From NCBI RefSeq assembly GCF_000013025.1, contig NC_008358.1, positions 1,240,001-1,304,000 on the forward strand: 64,000 nt of DNA, read 5' to 3'. The position numbers and the translations under genes are program-made. This document shows positions 34,797-42,783 of the stretch, piece by piece; position 1 is the first letter of the stretch, and each line of letters begins with the position of its first letter. The notes beneath the pieces were generated by a model that was not told where the DNA came from, searched no databases, and saw only the letters and a program-made list of their open reading frames with translations. Source of the DNA: Hyphomonas neptunium ATCC 15444 (lineage in GTDB: Bacteria; Pseudomonadota; Alphaproteobacteria; Caulobacterales; Hyphomonadaceae).

Positions 34797-36161
34797 TCAA
34801 TCGAACGGGTTGTCGCCATAAACCGTGCGCCCGGTGCGTTTCTCGACTTCGCCGTCCATGCGGCCGCAGATCGTCAGCGCTGTGAGGGCGTACATCAGCG
34901 TGCATTTGAAGAAGTCTTCCGGCGTCGGGCGCCAGCGGACGGGGCCGAAGGTGATGGCGGGCACGCGGTGCATGTTGAACACGTTATGGTCGCGCCACAT
35001 GCTGGAATAGACCGGCTTGGCGATTTCGACGGGGTGATCCAGCACGGCCTGAACCGCCACATCGACACCGGCGACGAGGGGGGTGACTTCGGTGTCGTCG
35101 GCTTCGTAGCCATGGCTGACGTTCACCGGCTCGATGTCAAACTCGATGCCGGGCAGGGCACGCATGACGGCTTCGAGTTCGTGCAGGACCTGGGCGGCCT
35201 TCTGCTTCGGGCTAAGGTCGCAGCTGATATAGATGGCGGCGACTTCGGTGCCGCCGCTGTGGGGGAAGCCGGCCTGGACGCAGCTGATCGTGGCCTTGGG
35301 CAGGGAGGAGCCGCCCTTGGCGTGGTAGGCGTTGCTGGTCTCGTAATCGAGCGACCAGGCGTGGAGCGCCTCGATGACCGGGCCGAGCTTGTAGATCGAG
35401 CTGGGATGGTCGGCGGTGGCTTTGGGCGCCTTGAGGAGCGGGCGGAAAATCGACTGGCCATAGAGGCGGATGCGGAACATCGCGCCGCCGCAGCCAAGCC
35501 AGGTGACGCCGAAATCCGTGCCCTCGGCGGCGATGGCGAAATCGGGCGCGACGCCGCCATGGTGGAACATGTAATGGGCGCCGATTTCCTTGCCCATATT
35601 GTCGATGCCGCCATGCTCTTCGATGGGCTCGGGGCCGCATTCGCCGGGGCAGGCTGTGAGATACATGCGGCCGGCGAGTTCATAACCGGCTTTCTTCAGC
35701 GCCTTGGCGGCCATCAGCATACAGCTCATCGGGCCGCGATCATTGGCGACGGCGTAGCCATAGAATTTGCCATCCTCCAGCCAGCACTCTTTCCATTCGC
35801 GGTTTGCCACGCTTTCGGGGCGGCGGGTCTTGGCGCGGATGACTGGATCGGCGGGCTCACTCTCGGTGTCGAGATGGGCCGTGAAGAGGAGGTTTTTTCC
35901 CGGGCCGTTGCCGCCATAGGTGCCGATGACATTCTGGCGATGGGGCACGGCGCCGACGCTGAGCGGGCGGAAACCTTCGCGGTCCATCCAGTCATGGACG
36001 AAAGCGGAGGCCTCCGCCTCGCCGGTTGACGGGCTGTAGATGTTGGCGAGGTCCAGGATGAGTTTCGTCAGCTCATCCATGTCGATCGCATCGGCGATTG
36101 CCTTTACGTCTTCCGGGGATACCCCGGCGCCCAGCGCGCTGTCCAGCAGTCCGTCAGCCAT
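34797..36161 (-). CDS. M20-family metallo-amidohydrolase, paralogue 1
   Basis: A cytosolic dizinc hydrolase of the M20 peptidase/deacylase family, 454 residues. Metal-site motifs are HLD (His96, Asp98), NDRG (Asp141), the catalytic Glu pair region EPIEEHGG (181-182), AAEGTDFG and a late His in WRDHNVFN. Such enzymes cleave N-acyl or N-carbamoyl amino acids or small peptides. It is the last gene of the minus-strand run from 38673. A closely similar paralogue lies at 40623-41996. In this setting it probably hydrolyses an amide released by the RutA-like oxygenase; that is inference. Confidence 0.85.
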   Translation of the reverse strand: MADGLLDSALGAGVSPEDVKAIADAIDMDELTKLILDLANIYSPSTGEAEASAFVHDWMDREGFRPLSVGAVPHRQNVIGTYGGNGPGKNLLFTAHLDTESEPADPVIRAKTRRPESVANREWKECWLEDGKFYGYAVANDRGPMSCMLMAAKALKKAGYELAGRMYLTACPGECGPEPIEEHGGIDNMGKEIGAHYMFHHGGVAPDFAIAAEGTDFGVTWLGCGGAMFRIRLYGQSIFRPLLKAPKATADHPSSIYKLGPVIEALHAWSLDYETSNAYHAKGGSSLPKATISCVQAGFPHSGGTEVAAIYISCDLSPKQKAAQVLHELEAVMRALPGIEFDIEPVNVSHGYEADDTEVTPLVAGVDVAVQAVLDHPVEIAKPVYSSMWRDHNVFNMHRVPAITFGPVRWRPTPEDFFKCTLMYALTALTICGRMDGEVEKRTGRTVYGDNPFD

Positions 36162-36193
36162 GAGGTTTCCCTCTCCCTTATTCTGTTATCTGA

Positions 36194-37267
36194 TTATGCG
36201 GGTTCGTGGTTCTGGGCGGGAAAGCGCTGGCGCAGCTTGGGGAGAATGTCTCCGAACATTTCCAGACCGACCTTGTAGTCGGGGAAAATCAGCATCACGC
36301 CGTCAAGATCGCAGGTTTCCATATATTCCTCGATCTTCTCGCGGCACGTCTCTGGCGATCCGACGACGGAATGGTTCTGGCTGACGCCGACCTTGCGGGC
36401 CATGGCGGCGAGGCTGTCGGGCGCGATGCCCCAGCTTTTCATCTGGGCCATGATGGCGCCAAGATCGGCCCCGTCTTCGAAGCGTTGCAGCATGGATTCG
36501 GCTTTGGCGTCGGTGTCGGCGTGGATGACGGTACACATGGCGCAAACCTTGATGGTCTTGCCTTTCTCCGCGGCGATCTCGCGGGCGCGGCGGCTGTGGC
36601 CCCGGCGCTCCTCGACGCTGCGCCCGCCGATGAAGCAGGCATCGGCATGGGTGGTTGAGAAGTCAAAGCCCCGATCTGACTGGCCTGCCGCGATCAGGTC
36701 TGGCCGGGGCCGGGAGATGGGTTTGGGATCAGACTGGCAGTCTTCCATATCGAAGAAGCGGCCCTTGAAGGTGACGCTCGGCTCTGACCAGAGGCGCTTG
36801 ATGATGGTGATCCATTCTTCCGTGAGCTGATAACGGTCGCCATGGGAGAGGCTATCGTCCCAGGCGCCCATCTGGGAGAATTCCTCGCGGTAGGCGCCGG
36901 CGACGATGTTGAGGCCCGCGCGGCCCTTGGAGATATGATCGAGCGTTGTGACCATCTTGGCGACGACGGCGGGATTGGAAAGGAGCGCGTGAACGGTAGC
37001 CCAGACCTTCACAGTCTTGGTGGCTTCGGCGAGGCCGGCCATCATGGTCATGGATTCCATGGAGGTGGCCCAGTGGTTGGTTTCCCCGCCGAAGCCCCGG
37101 AACTTCGCCATGGACATGATGAAGTCGAGGCCGATGCGATCTGCGGTGATCGCGGCTTCGCGATTGGTTTCATACAGGCCGTCGAGCGTCGGCGTGTTCT
37201 TCGAGACGATCCAGCCGCCATTGGCGATGGGCAGGAAGACACCGAACATTTTATGATTGGGCAACAT
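36194..37267 (-). CDS. RutA-like flavin-dependent monooxygenase (luciferase fold)
   Basis: An FMN-dependent group C monooxygenase of 357 residues. Resemblance to E. coli RutA, which opens the uracil ring with a flavin peroxide, is clear in GVFLPIANGGWIVSKN, SMAKFRGFGG, GRAGLNIVAG and AAGQSDRGFDFS. The Lys of the KFRGFGG motif and the Asn of GLNIV are conserved, but the RutA Trp five residues after that Asn is Ala here (NIVAGAYREEF), suggesting a different or larger substrate. The reductase partner is probably the flavin reductase at 40094. Two M20 enzymes and a RutB-like hydrolase flank it. Confidence 0.85.
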   Translation of the reverse strand: MLPNHKMFGVFLPIANGGWIVSKNTPTLDGLYETNREAAITADRIGLDFIMSMAKFRGFGGETNHWATSMESMTMMAGLAEATKTVKVWATVHALLSNPAVVAKMVTTLDHISKGRAGLNIVAGAYREEFSQMGAWDDSLSHGDRYQLTEEWITIIKRLWSEPSVTFKGRFFDMEDCQSDPKPISRPRPDLIAAGQSDRGFDFSTTHADACFIGGRSVEERRGHSRRAREIAAEKGKTIKVCAMCTVIHADTDAKAESMLQRFEDGADLGAIMAQMKSWGIAPDSLAAMARKVGVSQNHSVVGSPETCREKIEEYMETCDLDGVMLIFPDYKVGLEMFGDILPKLRQRFPAQNHEPA

Positions 37268-37293
37268 GGTTATTGGGCTCCACGTATTGGAAA

Positions 37294-38673
37294 TTAAGCG
37301 GTTCGTTCAGCGATGGCGGGCGCATCGCGGCCCGTGTCGGGGGCGGTGTTGGGGCCAGTGCTTTCGGCGCCCGATGTTTCATCCGTCTGCGGGGCGCGCA
37401 TCATCACCACGGCGACCCAGACGATGGCGGCGACGGCCGACAGGATCAGGAACATCAGCACGAAGTTGCCTGTCAGATCACGGATCACGCCGCCAATCGT
37501 CGGGCCAAGGGCTGAGGCCGCGCCGACGAGGCACATGGACGAGAAGAGTTCGAGGTTATGGCGCTGGCCGAAATAATTCATCATCAGCACGGTGCAGGAG
37601 AGGGCCGTGAGGCCGAAGCCGATGCCGGTGCCGATAGCGTAGATCAACAGGATGGAGTGAGAGTCGGAGGTGGCGAGCACGGCGCAGCCGATGGAGGTGG
37701 CGGCGAGGGAGACGACCATCAGATAGCGCGGGTCGATGCGTTCTCCCAGGAAGCCGCCCGCAATGCGGGTCAGCACGGCGATGAAGGCTTCAAGGCTGAG
37801 CATCGCGCCGGCCACTTCACTGGAGACGCCGCGCTCGACAAGGTGGCCGACCGAGAGGCTGGTGACGGTGACCAGAGCCATGAGGTTTGCGAAATAGGCG
37901 GCCACCAGGATCTTGTATTGCGGCGTGCGCATCGCCTGTTTGACGCCCCAGTCGATGGGGGAAATGTAGACGCGAGAGGGCTTGGCGGGCGTCGATTCTG
38001 CGGCGAGGGCGGGCTCTGGCTTCGCCGGGGTGGCGGGTTCCTGAAGCTCACGCTCCGCAGGCTGAGAAAAGCGTTTGTCAAGGCCGATGATGAGGCCGCC
38101 CGCAACACCGGTCGCGAGAAGGAGCAGTGACTGGTAGACCCAATAGTCGCGCCAGACCTGGCCTTCGACCGAGAGGACGGCCATCACCATCCACGGGCCG
38201 ATCACATTGCCGAAGCCGCCTATGGTGAAATAGAGGCCCAGCGCGGTGGAGCGATTCTTGAAGTGGCGGCTGATGACGAAGGTGGACGGGATGGTGCCGA
38301 GCATCTGGTAGGCAACCCCGCAGATGGCGGCGGCAATGAAATACTGGAGCAGGTTGTTTACCGTGCTCATCGTGAAGAGGCCCAGCGCCATCAGGAGGCC
38401 GCCGAGGATCAGCGCAATGCGGACGCCCAGCTTGCGGATGACCAGCGTGGGGAAGAGGGAGGAACCGCCACACGCTGCGCCAAGGATGGTGAAGCCGAGG
38501 CCGGCCTGCGACCAGCTCCACTCAAGCTCTGCGACCATGTGGGGCAGGACAATGCCGAGGGAGGAGAAGGTGGCGGCGCTGATCAGCATGTCGAGCGTGC
38601 TGAGCGTCGCCAGATGGCCCCCGGCGAGGGGAGACACGGAACGGACGGATTTGAAGATTCCGGAATTCAGCAT
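37294..38673 (-). CDS. MFS transporter, monocarboxylate-porter-like
   Basis: An inner membrane carrier of 459 residues with 12 predicted helices, a cytoplasmic loop rich in Pro, Ala and Glu in the middle (QEPATPAKPEP), and a hydrophilic C-terminal tail. The sequence style (SSLGIVLPHMVAELEWSWSQ, a helix 1-2 loop as in OFA/MCT carriers) points to uptake of an organic anion. It is the first gene of the minus-strand operon ending at 34797. The inverted repeat 38744-38769 lies about 70 nt upstream and matches the shared motif. Confidence 0.85.
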   Translation of the reverse strand: MLNSGIFKSVRSVSPLAGGHLATLSTLDMLISAATFSSLGIVLPHMVAELEWSWSQAGLGFTILGAACGGSSLFPTLVIRKLGVRIALILGGLLMALGLFTMSTVNNLLQYFIAAAICGVAYQMLGTIPSTFVISRHFKNRSTALGLYFTIGGFGNVIGPWMVMAVLSVEGQVWRDYWVYQSLLLLATGVAGGLIIGLDKRFSQPAERELQEPATPAKPEPALAAESTPAKPSRVYISPIDWGVKQAMRTPQYKILVAAYFANLMALVTVTSLSVGHLVERGVSSEVAGAMLSLEAFIAVLTRIAGGFLGERIDPRYLMVVSLAATSIGCAVLATSDSHSILLIYAIGTGIGFGLTALSCTVLMMNYFGQRHNLELFSSMCLVGAASALGPTIGGVIRDLTGNFVLMFLILSAVAAIVWVAVVMMRAPQTDETSGAESTGPNTAPDTGRDAPAIAERTA

Positions 38674-38743
38674 CGGGTTCTCTCTTGCTCTCAGCCTGTT
38701 TTAGCGGGGGCGGCGTTGCAGTTCGCGGGCCAGGATCGCAAAA

Positions 38744-38769
38744 TCTGACATTTCAGACAAAATGTCAGA
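38744..38769. promoter_or_regulatory. Operator candidate, site 1 of a shared motif
   Basis: Perfect 10-bp arms TCTGACATTT and AAATGTCAGA are separated by 6 nt. The core ACATTTCAG with AANATGT downstream recurs upstream of the TonB receptor (45268-45291) and between the GntR and phoD genes (46436-46459). Confidence 0.65.
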
Positions 38770-38834
38770 AACTGCATCAGCTTTGCGGTTCGGTGCCTAT
38801 CAATTGACCATTGGGAGGGCATGGCGGTCCTTGC

Positions 38835-40097
38835 TCAGGCAGCGTCCGGGCGGGCGCCCGGACTGCGGGTGAAGAGGTAGATCGCGCCGCCTGTGAGCAC
38901 CGCCGCGATAAGGCCGGAGAGGGCCAGCGGCAGGCGGTATCCCATCAGGTCCAGCACGGCGCCGGTAGCCAGCGCGCCCAGCGCCGGCGCGCCGCGCATG
39001 AGCGCGCCCCAGAGGCTGAGCACCCGGCCGGTTACGGATTCCTCCGTATCCAGAACCATGACGAGCTGAGATGTGGCGGCGCTGATGCACATGAAAAAGC
39101 CCAGGATCGTTGCCGCCAGTGTGGCCGATAAAATGCCCGGTGTCGCGGAGAAGGCGACCAGGGAAAGGCAGGCGGCGAGCGACGACCAGAAAAACATCAT
39201 GGCCGGGCGCGGGGGCGCGTTCAGCGTGACGATGACGGCGCCGATGACCGCGCCTGCACCGACGCCCATGATGAGATAGGTATAGTCCTGAACATTGCCG
39301 CCGAAGAGACGGTCGGCGAAGGCGGGCATCAGCTCGTAAACCGGGCGGACGAGGAAGGCGGTGGCGGCAAAAACCAGGAGGACCGGTGTGACAACCGGAT
39401 GGCTGGAGGCGCCTTTCATGCCGATCCAGAGCTGGCGCAGGAAGGGTTCGCGGGTGGCCGGTGCCGGGGTGGCGTGTTTGAGGCGCAGGGTGAGCACGGT
39501 GGCGATCATGACCAGGGCGACGGCGGCATTGATCCAGAAGATCGAAGCGGGACCGGGCCAGATGACCAGCGGACCGGCGAGCGCCGGGCCGAGGAAGCGG
39601 GTGACGTTGACCGAGATCGCGGTCATCGACATGCCGGTGGGCAGGCAGTCGCGCGGGGTGGCGTCGCGCAGCAGCAGGGTGCGGGCCGATTCCTGGAGCG
39701 CCGCGGCAATGCCGCCCCCAGCTGTCAGCACCATCAGGAGGAGCGGCGTCGAGAGGCCGAGGAAAACGACTATGCCGGTGGCGACGGAGATGACAAAGGC
39801 CGCAATCTGGCAGATGAGGACCATCCGCTTACGGCTCATCCTGTCGGCGAGGACGCCGCCGAGCGGGCCGAAGAAGAGGCCGGGGAGGAGCTCTGCGCTG
39901 GCCAGCAGGCCGAGCCATGTGGTGGAGCCAGTAAGCTCCCACATGATCCAGCCGAGCGCGATGCGCTGCATCCACTGGCTGGCCATGACGGCGGTGGAGG
40001 CGAGGAAGAGATTGCGGTAGGCTGTATCCGCCATGACGCGGACGAGCGCGGCAGTGCCCGTGAGATGCGGCGCTCCGGCTTTCTCAGGCGGGGTCAT
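38835..40097 (-). CDS. MFS transporter, EntS-like
   Basis: A 420-residue inner membrane carrier with 12 predicted helices of the MFS_3/EntS type (SQWMQRIALGWIMWELTGS, GGVLADRMSRKRM). EntS relatives export siderophores or drugs. Here it is translationally coupled to the flavin reductase by a 4-nt ATGA overlap, so it belongs to the second minus-strand operon of the catabolic island (42665 to 38835). It may export a toxic intermediate, or import substrate alongside the other MFS protein. Confidence 0.85.
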   Translation of the reverse strand: MTPPEKAGAPHLTGTAALVRVMADTAYRNLFLASTAVMASQWMQRIALGWIMWELTGSTTWLGLLASAELLPGLFFGPLGGVLADRMSRKRMVLICQIAAFVISVATGIVVFLGLSTPLLLMVLTAGGGIAAALQESARTLLLRDATPRDCLPTGMSMTAISVNVTRFLGPALAGPLVIWPGPASIFWINAAVALVMIATVLTLRLKHATPAPATREPFLRQLWIGMKGASSHPVVTPVLLVFAATAFLVRPVYELMPAFADRLFGGNVQDYTYLIMGVGAGAVIGAVIVTLNAPPRPAMMFFWSSLAACLSLVAFSATPGILSATLAATILGFFMCISAATSQLVMVLDTEESVTGRVLSLWGALMRGAPALGALATGAVLDLMGYRLPLALSGLIAAVLTGGAIYLFTRSPGARPDAA

Positions 40098-40606
40098 GAA
40101 CGCCCTTCAGGGACAATCTCGCGGGCCGGAAGACACCAGATATTGCCGCGATGATACGCCAGCGGCGTGGCGGCGTTGTCCGATCCGAGGCGAAGCACGC
40201 GGCCCACGACGATCTCATGGTCGCCGCCCTCATGAATGGCGTGGACGGAGCAATCAAACCAGGCGACAGACCCGGTGAGGACCGGCGCGCCGGTCGCTTC
40301 GCTCGTGTAAGGCACGTCGCGGAACCGGTCGTCAGCGCTCTTGGAGGAGAAGCGGCGGACGACTTCCATATGCGTCTCGGAGAGGATGTTGACGGCGAAG
40401 AAACCCGACGAGCGGATGGCTTCAAGCGAGCGGCTGGACCGGTCGAGGCAGACGAGCAGCAGCGGCGGGTCCTGCGACAGCGCTGAGAAAGCATTGACGG
40501 CGGTGCCGGCGATCTTGCCGCCCGAGAGCGTGGTAACGACTGTGACGCCGGTGAGGAAACCGCCCATGGCTTCGCGCCAGAGAGCTGTGTCGATGGGAGG
40601 TGTCAT
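40094..40606 (-). CDS. Flavin reductase, RutF/HpaC type
   Basis: An NAD(P)H:flavin oxidoreductase of 170 residues that supplies reduced flavin to a two-component monooxygenase. Family blocks: ALWREAMGGFLTGVTVVTT near the N-terminus, VNAFSALSQDPPLLLVCLD, GFFAVNIL and GDHEIVVGRVL. The start at 40606 is supported by AAGGA 9 nt upstream; the open frame extends upstream into the M20 gene without a site. Its expected partner is the RutA-like oxygenase at 36194, encoded in a separate run. Confidence 0.9.
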   Translation of the reverse strand: MTPPIDTALWREAMGGFLTGVTVVTTLSGGKIAGTAVNAFSALSQDPPLLLVCLDRSSRSLEAIRSSGFFAVNILSETHMEVVRRFSSKSADDRFRDVPYTSEATGAPVLTGSVAWFDCSVHAIHEGGDHEIVVGRVLRLGSDNAATPLAYHRGNIWCLPAREIVPEGRS

Positions 40607-40622
40607 ATTCTGAATCCTTCCG

Positions 40623-41996
40623 TCAGCTGAAGGGATTGTCGCCGTATACGGGCTTTGCGCGCGCGGTTTCGGCTGCATTGTCCACCTTGCCGCAAAGGGC
40701 GAGGGCGGTGAGGGCGTAGATGAGCGCGCTCTTGGCCAGATCATCCGGCGTTGGGCGCCAGCGCTTGAAGCCGGTGGTGATGGCGGGCACGCGGTTCATG
40801 TTGAACACGTTATGGTCGCGCCACATGCTGGAATAGACAGGCGCGGCACGCTCGACCGGCTTGCCGAGCGAGAGGCGTGTGGCGGCATCAACGGCGCTGA
40901 CCAGCGGGGCGACCTTGCCGGCGTCTGCCTCAAAGCCATGGCGGACGACGACGGGTTCGACATCGAACTCGCCGATGTTTGCCTCGCGCAGGTATTTCTC
41001 AAGGCTGCGATGGACGGCGCCGATTTCCTGATTGGGGGCGAGGCCGACTTCCAGATAGAGCGCGCAGACTTCCGTGCCCGCGCCAAAGGCATGGGGCACG
41101 CCGCCGCGCACGGCGGAGAGCTGGGCTTTTGGAAAGGCGGAGCCGCCTTCGGATTCGTAGCGGCTTTCGGCCTCGAATTTCAGGCTCCAGTCGAGGATCG
41201 GCTGGATGGCGGCGCCCATACGGTAGATGGGGTTGGGATGTTGAGCCGCGTTCTTTGGGGAGGTGAGGAGGGGCGTGAAGATTGCTTCGCCATAAAGACG
41301 TATACGGAAGACCGTATAACCACAGCCTACCCAGGTGAGCCCATAGTCGCAGCCTTCAGCGGCGATCGCATAGTCTGGCGAGACGCCGCCATGATTGAAG
41401 ACGTAATGCGTGCCGATTTCCTTGCCCATGAAATCGATGCCGCGGGCTTCCTCGATGGGTTCCGGGCCAATTTCGCCGGGCGAGGCGGTGAGATAGAGGC
41501 GGCCCGCGAGGTCGAAGCCGCATTGCTTCAGGGCCTTTGCCGCAAAGAGAAAGCAGGTCATCGGGCCGCGATCATTAGCGATGGGGAAGCCATGGAAGGC
41601 GCCGTCTTCCAGCCAGCATTCATTCCACTCGCGCACTTCGAGTGTTTCCGGGCGGAATTTGTAGGCGTCTTCGTCCGGGTTCCAGGTGGGGCTCTCGGTG
41701 TCGAGATGGGCGGTGTAGAGGAGGCTTTTGCCATCGCCCTTGCCGCCATAGGTGGCGATGATGTTGGGACGCTCGGGCGTGGCGCCGACCTTGCGGGGGC
41801 GGAAGCCTTCTTTCGCCAGCCATTGATAGACATATTCCGCAGCCTGAGCTTCTCCGCGTGCGGGGCTGGGGATATTGCCAAGCTCGAGGGCAACCCGCGT
41901 CATCTCCTCCTTGTCGATAGCGGCGGCGAGGGCGGCGGCATCTTCTTCCGTGACGATATAGTTCGCCTCGGGCAAATTCGTGAACACGTTACTCAT
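40623..41996 (-). CDS. M20-family metallo-amidohydrolase, paralogue 2
   Basis: A 457-residue paralogue of the enzyme at 34797-36161. The same unusual blocks are present: LYTAHLDTESP, PIANDRGPM, GPEPIEEARG and PVYSSMWRDHNVFN. It keeps all predicted metal ligands. Near the C-terminus paralogue 1 reads FNMHRVP and this one FNMNRVP. Both end in VYGDNPF. The two may act on successive intermediates or form a heterodimer. It follows the RutB-like gene by 18 nt and precedes the flavin reductase by 16 nt, hence one operon. Confidence 0.85.
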   Translation of the reverse strand: MSNVFTNLPEANYIVTEEDAAALAAAIDKEEMTRVALELGNIPSPARGEAQAAEYVYQWLAKEGFRPRKVGATPERPNIIATYGGKGDGKSLLYTAHLDTESPTWNPDEDAYKFRPETLEVREWNECWLEDGAFHGFPIANDRGPMTCFLFAAKALKQCGFDLAGRLYLTASPGEIGPEPIEEARGIDFMGKEIGTHYVFNHGGVSPDYAIAAEGCDYGLTWVGCGYTVFRIRLYGEAIFTPLLTSPKNAAQHPNPIYRMGAAIQPILDWSLKFEAESRYESEGGSAFPKAQLSAVRGGVPHAFGAGTEVCALYLEVGLAPNQEIGAVHRSLEKYLREANIGEFDVEPVVVRHGFEADAGKVAPLVSAVDAATRLSLGKPVERAAPVYSSMWRDHNVFNMNRVPAITTGFKRWRPTPDDLAKSALIYALTALALCGKVDNAAETARAKPVYGDNPFS

Positions 41997-42014
41997 GGGG
42001 ACACTTTCTTGTTT

Positions 42015-42665
42015 TTATTCAGTCCAGGCACTGAGGATCTCACCGGTAGAGATGAGCGTGGCGCAGTTGAGCTCCAGGGATTGCAGCGCGCTTTCGTGGA
42101 TGCCGGGATCGTAGGCCGCGCAGGCGTCGGTTGGCACGTACACGAAATAATCGAGGTGGAAGGCATCGCGCACGGTGCAATCGACACAGCATTCCGTGGT
42201 GAGGCCGCAGACGATCAGCGTGTCGATGCCGCGCGCGCGCAGGGCCGCGTCCAGGCTGGTGCCGAAGAAGCCGCTATAGCGCAGTTTCCAGATGACGGTT
42301 TCATCGCCCTGGGGCGTAGGGCCATAGAAAGCCGAGCCCACTTCGCCTGCGCGGCAGAGCGCGCCACCACTGTCGACACCGTTCTTGCGGCGGCGCCATT
42401 CGCCCCAGACGGGCGAGTCCGTTGCGGCGGTGGTGGCGAGGCCGACGAAGATGACGGGCGTTCCGGCGGCGCGGGCGGCATCGACCAGACGTTCAGCAGC
42501 AGAGACCGCCGGCGCCGCGATGCCCATGTCCACGCCGGCCTTGCCCAGCACGCCATCGGGTGAGGCAAAATCGACCTGAATATCGACAACGATGACCGCC
42601 GTGCGGTCTGGCGCGATCCAGCCAGAAAGGGTGTCAGGAAAAGCGGGTTTCAGGCTCACAGGCAT
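42015..42665 (-). CDS. RutB-like cysteine hydrolase (isochorismatase superfamily)
   Basis: A 216-residue amidohydrolase. The catalytic triad of the superfamily is readable: Asp28 (VVDIQ), Lys127 (VIWKLRYSGFFGT) and Cys160 (TTECCVDCTVRD). The RYSGFFGTSLDAALRARGID block is close to E. coli RutB, which hydrolyses ureidoacrylate to release carbamate. This fits a carbamoyl or amide-cleaving step after RutA-type ring opening. It is the first gene of the minus-strand operon 42665-38835. A long stem-loop precedes it. Confidence 0.85.
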   Translation of the reverse strand: MPVSLKPAFPDTLSGWIAPDRTAVIVVDIQVDFASPDGVLGKAGVDMGIAAPAVSAAERLVDAARAAGTPVIFVGLATTAATDSPVWGEWRRRKNGVDSGGALCRAGEVGSAFYGPTPQGDETVIWKLRYSGFFGTSLDAALRARGIDTLIVCGLTTECCVDCTVRDAFHLDYFVYVPTDACAAYDPGIHESALQSLELNCATLISTGEILSAWTE

Positions 42666-42705
42666 TCCTCATTGTTATCACTCCCCATAGTGTCTCCTCT
42701 GCCAA

Positions 42706-42760
42706 GGACCGGTCCTGCAAGCCCAGCGGGAGGGCGTTGGGTAGGCAGCAGAACCGGTCC
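42706..42760 (-). promoter_or_regulatory. Stem-loop in the leader of the RutB-like operon
   Basis: On the minus strand, 13-nt arms GGACCGGTTCTGC (42760-42748) and GCAGGACCGGTCC (42718-42706) pair with a single U-G, enclosing 29 nt with a possible inner CCCA/TGGG stem. On the + strand the same position is a C-A mismatch, so a minus-strand RNA is favoured. No T-run follows. It lies between the TonB receptor stop and the RutB-like start. Confidence 0.5.
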
Positions 42761-42783
42761 CCGGCGGGAGCTTATATCCGTTC

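Noticed and set aside
36194..37267. Assigning rutA, rutB and rutF gene names outright
   Set aside because: The resemblance is clear, but a substrate-pocket residue differs and most of the rut operon is missing, so the names would overstate function.
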